Shown piece after piece: positions 44,006 through 53,282 of a stretch of 64,000 nucleotides of DNA. Below the pieces are notes generated by a model. That model did no database searches, was not told where the DNA came from, and was given only the letters and a program-made list of their open reading frames with translations. Source of the stretch: Flavobacterium psychrotolerans. GTDB lineage: Bacteria > Bacteroidota > Bacteroidia > Flavobacteriales > Flavobacteriaceae. Position 1 is the stretch's first letter; each line of letters opens with the position of its first letter. The translations under genes were made by a program, and so were the position numbers. Location of the stretch: contig NZ_QCZI01000018.1 of the NCBI RefSeq assembly GCF_003097635.1, positions 1-64,000 on the forward strand, given 5' to 3'.

Positions 44006-46273
44006 TTAGGCATTTCCAGCGGCAGCAATCAAGTTTAATGCTGAACCAGCCACGAACCAACCAATTTGTCCTTCGTTGTAGGTATGATTAGCCAAGATGA
44101 TGTCTTTGCTTCCATCCGCATGAACGAATTCTAAAGTTAACGGTTTGCCCGGAGCAAAATCTACTAAATCAGTGAAGTTGATGGTATCATCTTCTTGGAT
44201 TTTATCGTAATCGGCTTCGTTAGCAAAAGTCAATCCCAACATCCCTTGTTTTTTCAAATTCGTCTCATGGATACGAGCGAATGATTTTACCAATACTGCT
44301 TGAACTCCTAAAAAACGAGGTTCCATTGCTGCATGCTCACGAGAAGAACCTTCTCCATAATTGTGATCTCCCACAACAATAGATGGAACTCCAGCCGCTT
44401 TGTATGCACGTGCAACTGCAGGAACTGCATCATAGGCACCCGTCAATTGGTTTTTAACCGAATTGGTTTTATCATTGAAAGCATTAACTGCTCCAATCAA
44501 CATATTGTTAGAAATGTTATCTAAGTGACCACGGAAACGCAACCATGGACCTGCCATAGAGATGTGATCTGTAGTACATTTTCCGAAAGCTTTAATCAAT
44601 AATTTAGCTCCTGAAATATTTTTACCGTCCCAAGGCTGGAATGGTGCCAATAATTGTAAACGATCTGAAGTTTCGCTAACTGCAATTTGAACTCCTGATC
44701 CATCAGCAGCTGGTGCTTGGAATCCTGCATCTTCTACAGCAAAACCTTTCTTAGGCAATTCATCACCATAAGGAGCGCTCAATTTTACTTCTTCTCCGTT
44801 ATCGTTAATTAAAGTATCCGTAATAGGATTAAAATCCAAACGACCTGAAATTGCTAATGCAGCAACCATTTCTGGCGAAGTTACAAAAGCGTGTGTATTT
44901 GGGTTACCATCCGCACGTTTAGAGAAGTTACGATTGAAAGAGTGAACGATTGTATTTTTCTCTCCTTTTTCAGCTCCTGCTCTATCCCATTGCCCAATAC
45001 ATGGTCCACAAGCATTTGTAAATACTTTGGTTCCCATTTTTTCAAAAGTAGCGATGATTCCATCTCTTTCGATAGTATATCTAATTTGTTCAGAACCCGG
45101 ATTGATTCCAAATTCTGCTTTTGGGCTAATTCCTAATTCAACGGCTTGATTCACGATAGACGCTGCACGTGCCATATCTTCGTAAGAAGAGTTGGTACAA
45201 GAACCGATTAATCCCCATTCTACTTTTATTGGCCATCCATTAGCAGCAGCTTCTTCTTTCATTTTAGAAACTGGCGTTCCTCTGTCCGGAGTAAAAGGAC
45301 CATTGATGTGTGGCTCTAATTCAGAAAGGTTAATTTCGATTACTTGATCAAAATAAGTTTCGGGATTGGCATATACCTCTGGGTCTGCAGTTAAGTAAGA
45401 AGCCACCTTATCAGCGGCATCTACTACATCTTGACGACCTGTTGCAGAAAGGTATCTTCTCATGGACTCGTCATAACCAAATGTAGAAGTGGTAGCGCCA
45501 ATTTCGGCACCCATATTACAAATAGTTCCTTTTCCAGTACATGACATTGAAGTAGCTCCTTCTCCAAAATATTCAACAATAGCTCCAGTTCCCCCTTTTA
45601 CAGTAAGAATATCGGCTACTTTAAGGATAACATCTTTTGGTGCAGTCCAACCAGAAAGTTTTCCGGTTAATTTCACACCAATTAATTTTGGAAATTTTAA
45701 TTCCCATGACATTCCTGACATTACATCTACTGCATCGGCTCCACCAACACCAATTGCCAGCATACCTAATCCACCTGCATTTACAGTATGTGAATCGGTA
45801 CCAATCATCAAACCTCCAGGGAATGCGTAGTTCTCTAAAACGATTTGGTGAATAATTCCTGAACCCGGTTTCCAAAAACCAATTCCGTATTTATTTGATA
45901 CTGAAGAAAGAAAATCAAAAACTTCTTTTGATTGTGTATTGGCAACAGCTAAATCGCTAGAAGCTCCAACTTTTGCCTGAATCAAGTGATCACAATGTAC
46001 CGTTGTAGGTACAGCAACTGTTTTCTTTCCAGCATGCATGAATTGCAATAATGCCATTTGAGCGGTTGCATCTTGACAGGCCACTCTATCTGGAGCAAAA
46101 TCAACATAATCCACACCTCTTGAATAAGCGTGATCAGCGGTACCTTCCCAAAGGTGGTTGTATAAAATTTTCTCTGTTAATGTAAGCGGACGACCAACAA
46201 TTTCCCGTGCTTTATCTACACGAGTTGTCATATTGCTGTACACTTTTTTAATCATATCAATATCAAAAGCCAT
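44006..46273 (-). CDS. acn: Aconitate hydratase (mitochondrial type)
   Basis: TCA-cycle enzyme that isomerises citrate to isocitrate through cis-aconitate. It has 755 residues, close to the mitochondrial aconitase length and much shorter than AcnA/IRP1. Three cysteines coordinate the [4Fe-4S] cluster: one in [11 protein letters not shown] and two in [34 protein letters not shown] carries substrate residues (given here in parts: IGTDSHT and [14 protein letters not shown]). The C-terminal swivel domain contains [19 protein letters not shown]. It is monocistronic. A TAAATTTG -7 element lies 45 bp upstream. Confidence 0.96.
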   Translation of the reverse strand: MAFDIDMIKKVYSNMTTRVDKAREIVGRPLTLTEKILYNHLWEGTADHAYSRGVDYVDFAPDRVACQDATAQMALLQFMHAGKKTVAVPTTVHCDHLIQAKVGASSDLAVANTQSKEVFDFLSSVSNKYGIGFWKPGSGIIHQIVLENYAFPGGLMIGTDSHTVNAGGLGMLAIGVGGADAVDVMSGMSWELKFPKLIGVKLTGKLSGWTAPKDVILKVADILTVKGGTGAIVEYFGEGATSMSCTGKGTICNMGAEIGATTSTFGYDESMRRYLSATGRQDVVDAADKVASYLTADPEVYANPETYFDQVIEINLSELEPHINGPFTPDRGTPVSKMKEEAAANGWPIKVEWGLIGSCTNSSYEDMARAASIVNQAVELGISPKAEFGINPGSEQIRYTIERDGIIATFEKMGTKVFTNACGPCIGQWDRAGAEKGEKNTIVHSFNRNFSKRADGNPNTHAFVTSPEMVAALAISGRLDFNPITDTLINDNGEEVKLSAPYGDELPKKGFAVEDAGFQAPAADGSGVQIAVSETSDRLQLLAPFQPWDGKNISGAKLLIKAFGKCTTDHISMAGPWLRFRGHLDNISNNMLIGAVNAFNDKTNSVKNQLTGAYDAVPAVARAYKAAGVPSIVVGDHNYGEGSSREHAAMEPRFLGVQAVLVKSFARIHETNLKKQGMLGLTFANEADYDKIQEDDTINFTDLVDFAPGKPLTLEFVHADGSKDIILANHTYNEGQIGWFVAGSALNLIAAAGNA

Positions 46274-46317
46274 ACTGTGAATGAGTTATATTACTATTAG
46301 TTATTTTTTTAGTCGCA

Positions 46318-46325
46318 CAAATTTA
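46318..46325 (-). promoter_or_regulatory. -7 element upstream of acn
   Basis: TAAATTTG on the minus strand matches TAnnTTTG perfectly. No clear -33 element is seen. Confidence 0.4.
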
Positions 46326-46512
46326 TACAATCTAAATGAGAATTAAAAGGTTTTAATGATTAGGTGTTTTAAAAGAATTATTATTTATAAAGATTCTGTT
46401 TTAATGAACATTTTTCAACGAAACAGGCATTTTGACCACTATTTTTAAATATTCGCAATTATTACCTATCCTATTGCCAATTCTTAAAAAAAGCATACCC
46501 TAAATTGACAAT

Positions 46513-47637
46513 TCAATCGATTTTACACCCACCTCTTAAATCCATAATTGGCTTTTCAAAGAATTTATACAGGCAAAAACTCAACAAAAAAGTGGTTACT
46601 AAATAAAAAAAAGTGAAAAAATGCAATTGCAAAACAGAAAACGATGCCGTATCAAAACAAAATTTCATCAATTGCAGCACAATACTATAATGCAATAGGT
46701 AAACAGAATATGAAATTAAACTCACAAAAATAATTGGCTTTGACAACCAACTAGGCGCTGATTTCCATTGAGAGAAAACAGGAAGAAAGAGGGCGAATGT
46801 TACAGATGTTATCGGCAAATACAAAACATCCCAAAAAAATGGATGTGTGTTGATGAAAATTCCGAAAAAACCCACCCCAACAAACATGACAATTAGTAAA
46901 CCACAACCTAAAAAAAACAGAGTTGCTTTTTGTTTCATCCAGAATTTCCCAAAGTTCAAACTAATCCAACTGGCTGCGATTCCGATTAAAATGGAATCGA
47001 TTCGATAAATTACGACCGCCTTCAAGGATACATTCCATTGCTCTATTGTTGTATTTGATGTTGTGAAATAATATATTATTTTATTGAACAGAAAAATCAG
47101 TATTAGAAATAAAACAACTGAAATGAACCATTTCGATTTGTTTTTGGACTTAACTAAAAGGGTTGGTATCAAAAGTGCAAACGGGGTAAACAAATAGGCG
47201 AATTCTTCTACCGACAAGCTCCAAGATTCCGAAAAGAATGGCCTCATCGAATGGGAGAAATTTTGGAAGAAAAAAAAATAATAACCAACGTCTTGCATAA
47301 AAAAATTAAAGGCAAAGGCTAAAACTATGTTCAGCAGTAAAATTAGAAAATAATTGGGTAATGTTCGAAGCCAGCGTCTCTTCAAAAAGCTGAATACAGA
47401 ATGAATCGTAAAATCATCTTTAATGTATAATTTGTACAAAATGTTCCCAATCAAAAATCCACTTAAAACAAAAAAAATTTCCACACCCCAATAACCAAAT
47501 AATATGAATACCTGAGTCAATTTATTAGTCACATTCGGATATATACTAAGAATATGCGAACATAAAACCATTAGAATTGCTGTGGCACGTATTAGATCTA
47601 AACCAAAAATTCTCTTAGCACTTTGTTCTGTTATCAT
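46513..47637 (-). CDS. Acyltransferase 3 family membrane protein, copy 1
   Basis: A 374-residue O-acyltransferase (OafA/YrhL type) with about ten transmembrane helices. The start at MITEQSAKRIFGLDLIRA removes a short overlap with the upstream copy and makes both proteins the same length. Conserved parts are RIFGLDLIRATAILMVLCSH with the catalytic-type His, FFVLSGFLIGNI, and SWSLSVEEFAYLFTPFALL. These enzymes acylate exported sugars, peptidoglycan or lipids. The tandem neighbour is a clear paralogue. Substrate is unknown. Confidence 0.9.
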   Translation of the reverse strand: MITEQSAKRIFGLDLIRATAILMVLCSHILSIYPNVTNKLTQVFILFGYWGVEIFFVLSGFLIGNILYKLYIKDDFTIHSVFSFLKRRWLRTLPNYFLILLLNIVLAFAFNFFMQDVGYYFFFFQNFSHSMRPFFSESWSLSVEEFAYLFTPFALLIPTLLVKSKNKSKWFISVVLFLILIFLFNKIIYYFTTSNTTIEQWNVSLKAVVIYRIDSILIGIAASWISLNFGKFWMKQKATLFFLGCGLLIVMFVGVGFFGIFINTHPFFWDVLYLPITSVTFALFLPVFSQWKSAPSWLSKPIIFVSLISYSVYLLHYSIVLQLMKFCFDTASFSVLQLHFFTFFYLVTTFLLSFCLYKFFEKPIMDLRGGCKID

Positions 47638-47641
47638 ACCG

Positions 47642-48766
47642 TTAAAACTTAACATCTCTTAATTTCATCATTGGTTTTTCATAATAAATGTACAGCAAGT
47701 AACTTAATGAAATAGTAATAGTCAAGTAAAGCACCGTAAAAAGATGCAATTCCATTAAATTAAAATGCGAGGTATCAATAAAATGTTTTAATAAAAAAAG
47801 TACAATACTGTAATGCAATAAATAAATAGCATACGATATTTCGCTAATTAGCTCCACGGGCTTTTGCCAACCTGAAGGCCCTAATTTCCATTCTGAAAAG
47901 AAAGGCAAAAAACAAACTAAAGCTAAAGTGTTTAGAGGTAAGCAAAGCACATTCCAAAACATTGGAAAACCTTCAATCTTAAGTTTCAAATACCCCAAAC
48001 AGAAGAGCAACACAAAAATCAAGAAAAATCCCATTGCCGTAAATTTGGATTTGTATTTTTTCCAAAATTTAGGATATTCGCACGAGATATAACCAAATAA
48101 AACCCCCATCAACACCGTGTCAATTCTATAGATCACGACCGACCGCAAAGACAAATCCCATTGTGCCATCGTGGTATTTTGAGTATGAAAATTATAATAG
48201 ATTTTTGCCGTAAAACAAAAAATAACCATCCCGATTATGACCGCCAAAAAGATGACTTTTCGAGATGTCTTGACAAAAATCCTAGAGAAAACATACAACA
48301 ACAGTACGGCAATTAAATAGCCGTATTCTTTGATGGGCATACTCCAAGATTCCGGAAAAAAAGGAAGTAAAGGAGTAGCAAAATTTTGAAAGAAAAAAAA
48401 ATATTTCCATGCTTCGGAAACGGAATATCCGATGAGAAACCCGATGAGAATATTAATTAGGAGAATTAAATAATAATTAGGCAATATCCGCATCAACCGT
48501 CGGTAGAGAAAAGTCAGCATGGTTTTAAAACCGTAATCTTCCCTGAGAAATTGTTTAAAAATAATGCTCCCTATCAAAAAACCGCTCATGACAAAAAATA
48601 ATTCTACCCCAAAAAAACCGCACATATCGACGGCTTTAGCAAACAAACTTGAGCTTGGAGGATATATCCATGAAGTATGCGACGTTAATACCAAAACTAT
48701 CGAAAGCACACGCAAAAAGTCCAAACCAAAAATTCGTTTTGTAGGTTTTCGTTCTGTTTCAATCAT
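47642..48766 (-). CDS. Acyltransferase 3 family membrane protein, copy 2
   Basis: A 374-residue paralogue of the gene at 46513, lying four bases upstream of it on the same strand. It shares KRIFGLDFLRVLSIVLVLTSH, FFVMSGFLIGSIIF, and RSVVIYRIDTVLMGVLFGY. In place of SWSLSVEE it reads SWSMPIKEYGYLIAVLLL, so the Glu-bearing segment differs; specificity may have diverged after duplication. It probably leads a two-gene operon. The divergent anchored protein at 48804 starts 37 bp away. Confidence 0.9.
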   Translation of the reverse strand: MIETERKPTKRIFGLDFLRVLSIVLVLTSHTSWIYPPSSSLFAKAVDMCGFFGVELFFVMSGFLIGSIIFKQFLREDYGFKTMLTFLYRRLMRILPNYYLILLINILIGFLIGYSVSEAWKYFFFFQNFATPLLPFFPESWSMPIKEYGYLIAVLLLYVFSRIFVKTSRKVIFLAVIIGMVIFCFTAKIYYNFHTQNTTMAQWDLSLRSVVIYRIDTVLMGVLFGYISCEYPKFWKKYKSKFTAMGFFLIFVLLFCLGYLKLKIEGFPMFWNVLCLPLNTLALVCFLPFFSEWKLGPSGWQKPVELISEISYAIYLLHYSIVLFLLKHFIDTSHFNLMELHLFTVLYLTITISLSYLLYIYYEKPMMKLRDVKF

Positions 48767-48803
48767 TTAAAATTGTATTTTTGTCATTCATTTTGGAGAA
48801 TAT

Positions 48804-49946
48804 ATGAAAAAATCAAAGATATATAAATTTTCAGGAGTTTTCATTCTGATATCCATAATTGGTGGTGGAATTTGGTATTGGCAATTACCCAACCGACACA
48901 AGGCTATTATAAAAACAACCTTTCTTCTCGAAACAGGCTTGGTTGACAATCAATGGGTCATTGACAATTCCCATCACGAATACAAAATGATTTCTCCAGC
49001 CTTTTACATTGACGGAATTTATAAATCGATGGAAGGGCCAAAGTCTGCCAATTTTATTCAGCTCTCCCAAGATCCATCCCTGCTTTGGCTTACAGGATTT
49101 CATGTTAAAGCATTGGATTCAAAAACAAAAAAACAAATCTCCAACGATTTTATTTGCCATACCAATATCGATTTTAACGACGTGAAATATTTCAGCAATT
49201 TCCATCTTGAAAAAAGAATTGGCATTTATTATCCGAGGCTGACTTCACTTTCCCACGGACTAGAGAATTTTACGTTCCCAAAAGGGTATGGAATTCCGAT
49301 GAAGGGAAATGATTTTCTATATATCATTACCGAATCATTGAACCACAATATTCCCGATGCAAATTTTTTAATCAAACATGAGGTCACTATTGATTATTCT
49401 AAAAACAATACCGCAACAAAACCCTTATTGAGTCGAACGGTATTCATTATGTTGCCCTACAACAAATCTGACCCGTATAAAAGCCCGTTAGATCCTGGAA
49501 AAGATTATTGCATTCCCGTTGAAACCAAAAATCATAGTTATGATTATGGAAACGGAAATGTTTTATCAGGCCATTGGGTTATCCCTGTCGGAAAAAATAC
49601 GTATCGAGGGGGCATTGATGGGGAATTGCAAATTAAAGATAGCCTGCGATTGCATGCAGCGGCCATTCACGTACATCCATTTGCCACATCGTTAACCTTA
49701 TGGGACAAAACCACCAAGACACCCATTTTCATTAGTAAGATGACCAATCATACCAACAAAATCGGGCTTTCAAACATCAATCAATTCAGTTCGGAAGCCG
49801 GAGTTTGGATGTACAAAAGTCACGAATATGAGCTGGTATTGGAAGTCAATAATACGACTCAAGTAACTCAAGACATGATGGGAAGCATGTTTTTGTTTTT
49901 CTATGACAAAGAATTGGATGGAATTTTAAATAAAAAATCCCTATAA
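48804..49946 (+). CDS. Membrane-anchored protein, possible copper-type monooxygenase-like fold
   Basis: A 380-residue protein I do not recognise with confidence. One N-terminal transmembrane helix (about 10-27: FSGVFILISIIGGGIWYW) anchors a large extracytoplasmic beta-rich region. Two features resemble peptidylglycine monooxygenase-like (PHM) halves: a His-x-His in AAIHVHPFATSLTLWD (about residues 292-294) and a later QDMMGSMFLFFYD methionine segment (about 352-364). An earlier FICHTNIDF could hold another ligand. The full PHM copper set is not established, so this stays a suggestion. It is divergent from the acyltransferase pair; a shared function is possible. Confidence 0.5.
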   Translation: MKKSKIYKFSGVFILISIIGGGIWYWQLPNRHKAIIKTTFLLETGLVDNQWVIDNSHHEYKMISPAFYIDGIYKSMEGPKSANFIQLSQDPSLLWLTGFHVKALDSKTKKQISNDFICHTNIDFNDVKYFSNFHLEKRIGIYYPRLTSLSHGLENFTFPKGYGIPMKGNDFLYIITESLNHNIPDANFLIKHEVTIDYSKNNTATKPLLSRTVFIMLPYNKSDPYKSPLDPGKDYCIPVETKNHSYDYGNGNVLSGHWVIPVGKNTYRGGIDGELQIKDSLRLHAAAIHVHPFATSLTLWDKTTKTPIFISKMTNHTNKIGLSNINQFSSEAGVWMYKSHEYELVLEVNNTTQVTQDMMGSMFLFFYDKELDGILNKKSL

Positions 49947-50016
49947 ATTTTTATATCTTAACTACTGCCAAAAAGTTAGACACTATTTGGGGGTATTTTT
50001 TTATTGCAGAAAGTGT

Positions 50017-50970
50017 TTAATACAACGAAGCAATAATCTTTTCAATCGTAATTCCTTCAGCATCGGCTTTGTAATTTTTCACCACACGATGTCTCAAAAT
50101 TCCGGTTGCCACTGCCTTTACATCTTCAATATCCGGAGAAAATTTACCATTGAAAGCGGCATGGGCTTTGGCTGCCAATATTAAATTTTGCGAGGCTCTT
50201 GGCCCGGCTCCCCAATCGATATAATTCTTTATAAAATCATTAGACAAAGTATTTTCCGGACGTGTTTTACTCACTAAGGTAACGGCATATTCTATGACAT
50301 TATCTGCCACAGGAACCCGTCGAATCAATTGCTGGAAATCGATAATTTCTTGCGCGGTGAACAACGAATTTATGGTGACTTTCGCATCCGAGGTCGTGCT
50401 TTTAACCACTTGAACTTCTTCAGCAAAGGAAGGGTAATCTAATTTTACGGAAAACATGAAACGATCTAATTGCGCTTCGGGCAAAGGGTATGTTCCCTCC
50501 TGCTCAATTGGGTTTTGCGTGGCCAATACAAAATATGGTAGAGACAACTTATAATTATGACCTGCAATGGTAACCGAGCGCTCCTGCATGGCTTCAAGCA
50601 AAGCTGCCTGCGTTTTTGGAGGCGTTCTATTAATTTCATCCGCCAAAATAATATTCGAAAATATGGGCCCTTTAATAAATTTAAAATGACGGTTTTCATC
50701 TAAAATTTCGCTTCCTAAAATATCCGAAGGCATCAAATCGGGCGTAAACTGAATCCGTTTAAAATCCAATCCCAAGGCTTGGGCAATGGTATTTACCATC
50801 AATGTTTTGGCTAACCCCGGAACACCTACTAAAAGAGCGTGACCGCCAGAAAATATACTCAATAAAATTTGATCAACCACTTCGTCTTGACCCACAATGA
50901 TTTTAGAGATTTCCTTTTTTAATTCGGTTCTTTTTTGAACTAGATTTTGAATTGCTGCTACGTCGGACAT
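50017..50970 (-). CDS. MoxR family AAA+ ATPase
   Basis: A 317-residue MoxR-type AAA+ chaperone. Walker A is GVPGLAKT (49-56); Walker B is IILADEINRTPP (107-118); sensor 1 is in VLATQNPIEQEGTYPLPEAQ and the arginine finger follows at LDRFMF. MoxR ATPases act with VWA-domain partners in metal-centre insertion or envelope stress; no VWA or DUF58 gene is next to it within this window. It ends the parvulin operon or stands just after it, separated by a 67-bp palindromic gap. Confidence 0.93.
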   Translation of the reverse strand: MSDVAAIQNLVQKRTELKKEISKIIVGQDEVVDQILLSIFSGGHALLVGVPGLAKTLMVNTIAQALGLDFKRIQFTPDLMPSDILGSEILDENRHFKFIKGPIFSNIILADEINRTPPKTQAALLEAMQERSVTIAGHNYKLSLPYFVLATQNPIEQEGTYPLPEAQLDRFMFSVKLDYPSFAEEVQVVKSTTSDAKVTINSLFTAQEIIDFQQLIRRVPVADNVIEYAVTLVSKTRPENTLSNDFIKNYIDWGAGPRASQNLILAAKAHAAFNGKFSPDIEDVKAVATGILRHRVVKNYKADAEGITIEKIIASLY

Positions 50971-50971
50971 A

Positions 50972-51025
50972 TTTTGAGTTATGAGTTATGAATTATGAAT
51001 TAAAAAAAATCATAACTCATAATTT
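50972..51025. repeat. AT-rich palindrome between parvulin gene and moxR
   Basis: TTATGAGTTATGA on the left is complemented by TCATAACTCATAA on the right, with ATGAATTATGAATT and an A8 spacer between. It resembles a small mobile palindrome rather than a terminator. Confidence 0.5.
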
Positions 51026-51037
51026 TATAATTTATAA

Positions 51038-52447
51038 TTATTTTTTCAGCCAATTATTCGTAAAAGTACAATCCCTGTATTCCCCATTGATTTTGATATA
51101 CGTTTCCTTGATTTTCTCTTCAGACCATTTTGCAATAGCATTAAGTTGTTTTTCTTTAAGTGCTAATTCTTTAATTTTAATATAATCTTTGGCGTAATCC
51201 GCAGTATGCTCGTTAATCCTATTGGTAACGGTAATCAATTTGTATTTTTTCTTTCCGTTTTGGTCTGTATCAATTAAAGGCATGGAAACTTCCCCTTCTT
51301 TTAAATTTGAAACCTGACTGTTTAGCGAAGGATCCAATTTTGTTAATTCGAAATGGGTGTCTTGTGTTTTTGGGTTTACTAGAAGTCCGCCATTAGCCTT
51401 GGTTTCTTTTTCATCAGATTCCGTTCTTGCTGCTTCAGCAAAAGTCACTGCTTTATCAATAATTTTCTTTCTGATTTGAGTAATTTTTTCTTTAGCCTCT
51501 TTAAGCGAAGCTTCTGAAATTGCCGGAACCAAAAGTATATGTCTCAACTCAACTTCCTGTCCTTTAATTTTTTCGACATAAATAATGTGGTAACCAAAAT
51601 CGGTTTCAAAAGGTTCCGATATTTCCCCTTCGGCTAAACTAAAAGCAACATCTTTAAATTCTTTTACGAAAGGCGTTTTTCGATTCATTTTATAATACCC
51701 GCCATTAGAACTTGATCCTGGATCTTGAGAATACAATACCGCTTTTGTAGCAAAACTGGCACCGTCTTGCACATCTTTCTTAAGGCCTTTTAACTTATCG
51801 ATTACTTTTTGCTTTTCCTCTTCTGTAACTTTAGGTTTTACAATAATTTGAGCCACTTCCATTTCTGCTCCAAAAACAGGCAATTCATCCGTTGGTATTT
51901 TCTTGAAAAAGTTACGAACTTCTTCCGGTGTTATCTCTACCTTATCTATGATTTTCTTCTGCATTTCAGAGGTAAGCTTGTTCATTTTGATGATTTCAAA
52001 AAGATCAGCTCTAAAATCGGCTTCGCTTGATTTCTTAAAATATTTCACCGCTTTATCCATGGAACCCAGTTGCTCTACCATGTAATTCAACTGCTCATCC
52101 AATTTTGATTTTATCTCTTCGTCTGTAACCTTGATACTATCTTGAATCGCTTGATGGGCATACAACTTGTCTTCTAACAATCTACCTAACATTTGACATC
52201 TTGTAATGTCTTTCACTGAATTTCCCTGACTTGAAATCTCCAGAAAAGATTTATCTATATCCGAATCTAAAATGAGGTAATCTCCAACGGTAGCTATTAC
52301 CCCGTCAATTTTTTGTCTTTGGTTCGAAATATTTACCGTAACTGCTTTTTTAACCGTATCCTTAATAACTTCCTGTGCGTGTATGGCACTACTTGCAATA
52401 ACAATAAAGCAAAGGGCAAGCAGTAATTTTTTATTTATAAATCTCAT
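51038..52447 (-). CDS. SurA-like periplasmic peptidyl-prolyl isomerase
   Basis: A 469-residue outer-membrane-protein chaperone of the SurA type. The start at MRFINKKLLLALCFIVIA gives a good signal peptide ending IHAQ; earlier ATGs lie inside the upstream gene. After a SurA_N-like helical domain (about 35-175) come two parvulin (rotamase) domains near 180-285 and 290-400. The first carries KAVLYSQDPGSSSNGGYYKM and FAFSLAEGEISEPF-like strings (read here as DVAFSLAEGEISEPFETDFG). It overlaps the preceding parvulin gene by 17 bp and is the last of the three-gene unit. Confidence 0.92.
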   Translation of the reverse strand: MRFINKKLLLALCFIVIASSAIHAQEVIKDTVKKAVTVNISNQRQKIDGVIATVGDYLILDSDIDKSFLEISSQGNSVKDITRCQMLGRLLEDKLYAHQAIQDSIKVTDEEIKSKLDEQLNYMVEQLGSMDKAVKYFKKSSEADFRADLFEIIKMNKLTSEMQKKIIDKVEITPEEVRNFFKKIPTDELPVFGAEMEVAQIIVKPKVTEEEKQKVIDKLKGLKKDVQDGASFATKAVLYSQDPGSSSNGGYYKMNRKTPFVKEFKDVAFSLAEGEISEPFETDFGYHIIYVEKIKGQEVELRHILLVPAISEASLKEAKEKITQIRKKIIDKAVTFAEAARTESDEKETKANGGLLVNPKTQDTHFELTKLDPSLNSQVSNLKEGEVSMPLIDTDQNGKKKYKLITVTNRINEHTADYAKDYIKIKELALKEKQLNAIAKWSEEKIKETYIKINGEYRDCTFTNNWLKK

Positions 52448-53282
52448 ATTTTTGGTCTTTAATGGCATCATCAGTGATATCCTTTTCAAATTTTTTGATT
52501 AATTCTAACTTTCTTTTATTTAATATAACTTCTTTTAAAGTGGGCTTTAAATACTCAAATGGCCCTATTTGATTCTTGTCAATGACGTTTGTTATTTTCA
52601 CCAAATACATATCGAGCGAATCCGGGTATTGAATGGTTTTACCCGACGAAATATACTGATTCCGATTGTCTGGATTGATAAATGGCAATTTACCGTAAAT
52701 TTGGCTCATGTCCACCCAAATCGAATCATTAAGTGCAAAACTTTTGAATTGTAAAGCATAGGTGTCCCAAAATTTTTTGTCTGTCTTTCTGTAATCAAAA
52801 AATTTACTTTTTATGGTTTCGTACTTTGGATTGTCCTTTTGCAAATTGATATATCGCAGTCGAACTAAGGTTCCGTTGGTTCTGAAATTTTCTTTGTTTT
52901 CATCATAATATGCTTTCAATTCTGCATTGGAAATAACTGTATCCACGGTTCTTTTTACCACTTCCTCAAGATAAGCCTTCGTGTACAAATCGATCTTGTA
53001 TTGTTTAATCAATTGATCAAAAGCCACTTTGGTATCTTCATTCAAATTAATTTCGGCGGCATTGATTAATAATTTTTGAGAAGCCCAACGATCAATATAA
53101 TTTCTAACAATAGTAATACTATCTGCCTTTGAGGTTCCAACCGGAACTAAATCTTTCAGCTCCTCTTTATACAGATACACATCATTGACTCTTGCTATGG
53201 CGCTCGGTTTTGATTCTGTCTGAAAGAATTTGCAAGAAGAAAGTGTGAGTATGGTTACCAGTATAAGAAGCCATTTACTCAT
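52431..53282 (-). CDS. Lipoprotein, parvulin-related (SurA_N-like)
   Basis: A 283-residue lipoprotein: the signal ends in the lipobox LTLSSC (Cys17), so it would be attached to a membrane. The body is a SurA/PpiC N-terminal chaperone-like helical domain (IARVNDVYLYKEELKDLV, then LKAYYDENKENFRTNGTLVRLRY) with only a poorly conserved rotamase part. Relatives are annotated as peptidyl-prolyl cis-trans isomerases. It is coupled to its neighbours: its start overlaps the upstream stop by one base (TAATG) and its end overlaps the downstream start by 17 bp. It may deliver substrates to the other two. Confidence 0.85.
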   Translation of the reverse strand: MSKWLLILVTILTLSSCKFFQTESKPSAIARVNDVYLYKEELKDLVPVGTSKADSITIVRNYIDRWASQKLLINAAEINLNEDTKVAFDQLIKQYKIDLYTKAYLEEVVKRTVDTVISNAELKAYYDENKENFRTNGTLVRLRYINLQKDNPKYETIKSKFFDYRKTDKKFWDTYALQFKSFALNDSIWVDMSQIYGKLPFINPDNRNQYISSGKTIQYPDSLDMYLVKITNVIDKNQIGPFEYLKPTLKEVILNKRKLELIKKFEKDITDDAIKDQKYEIYK

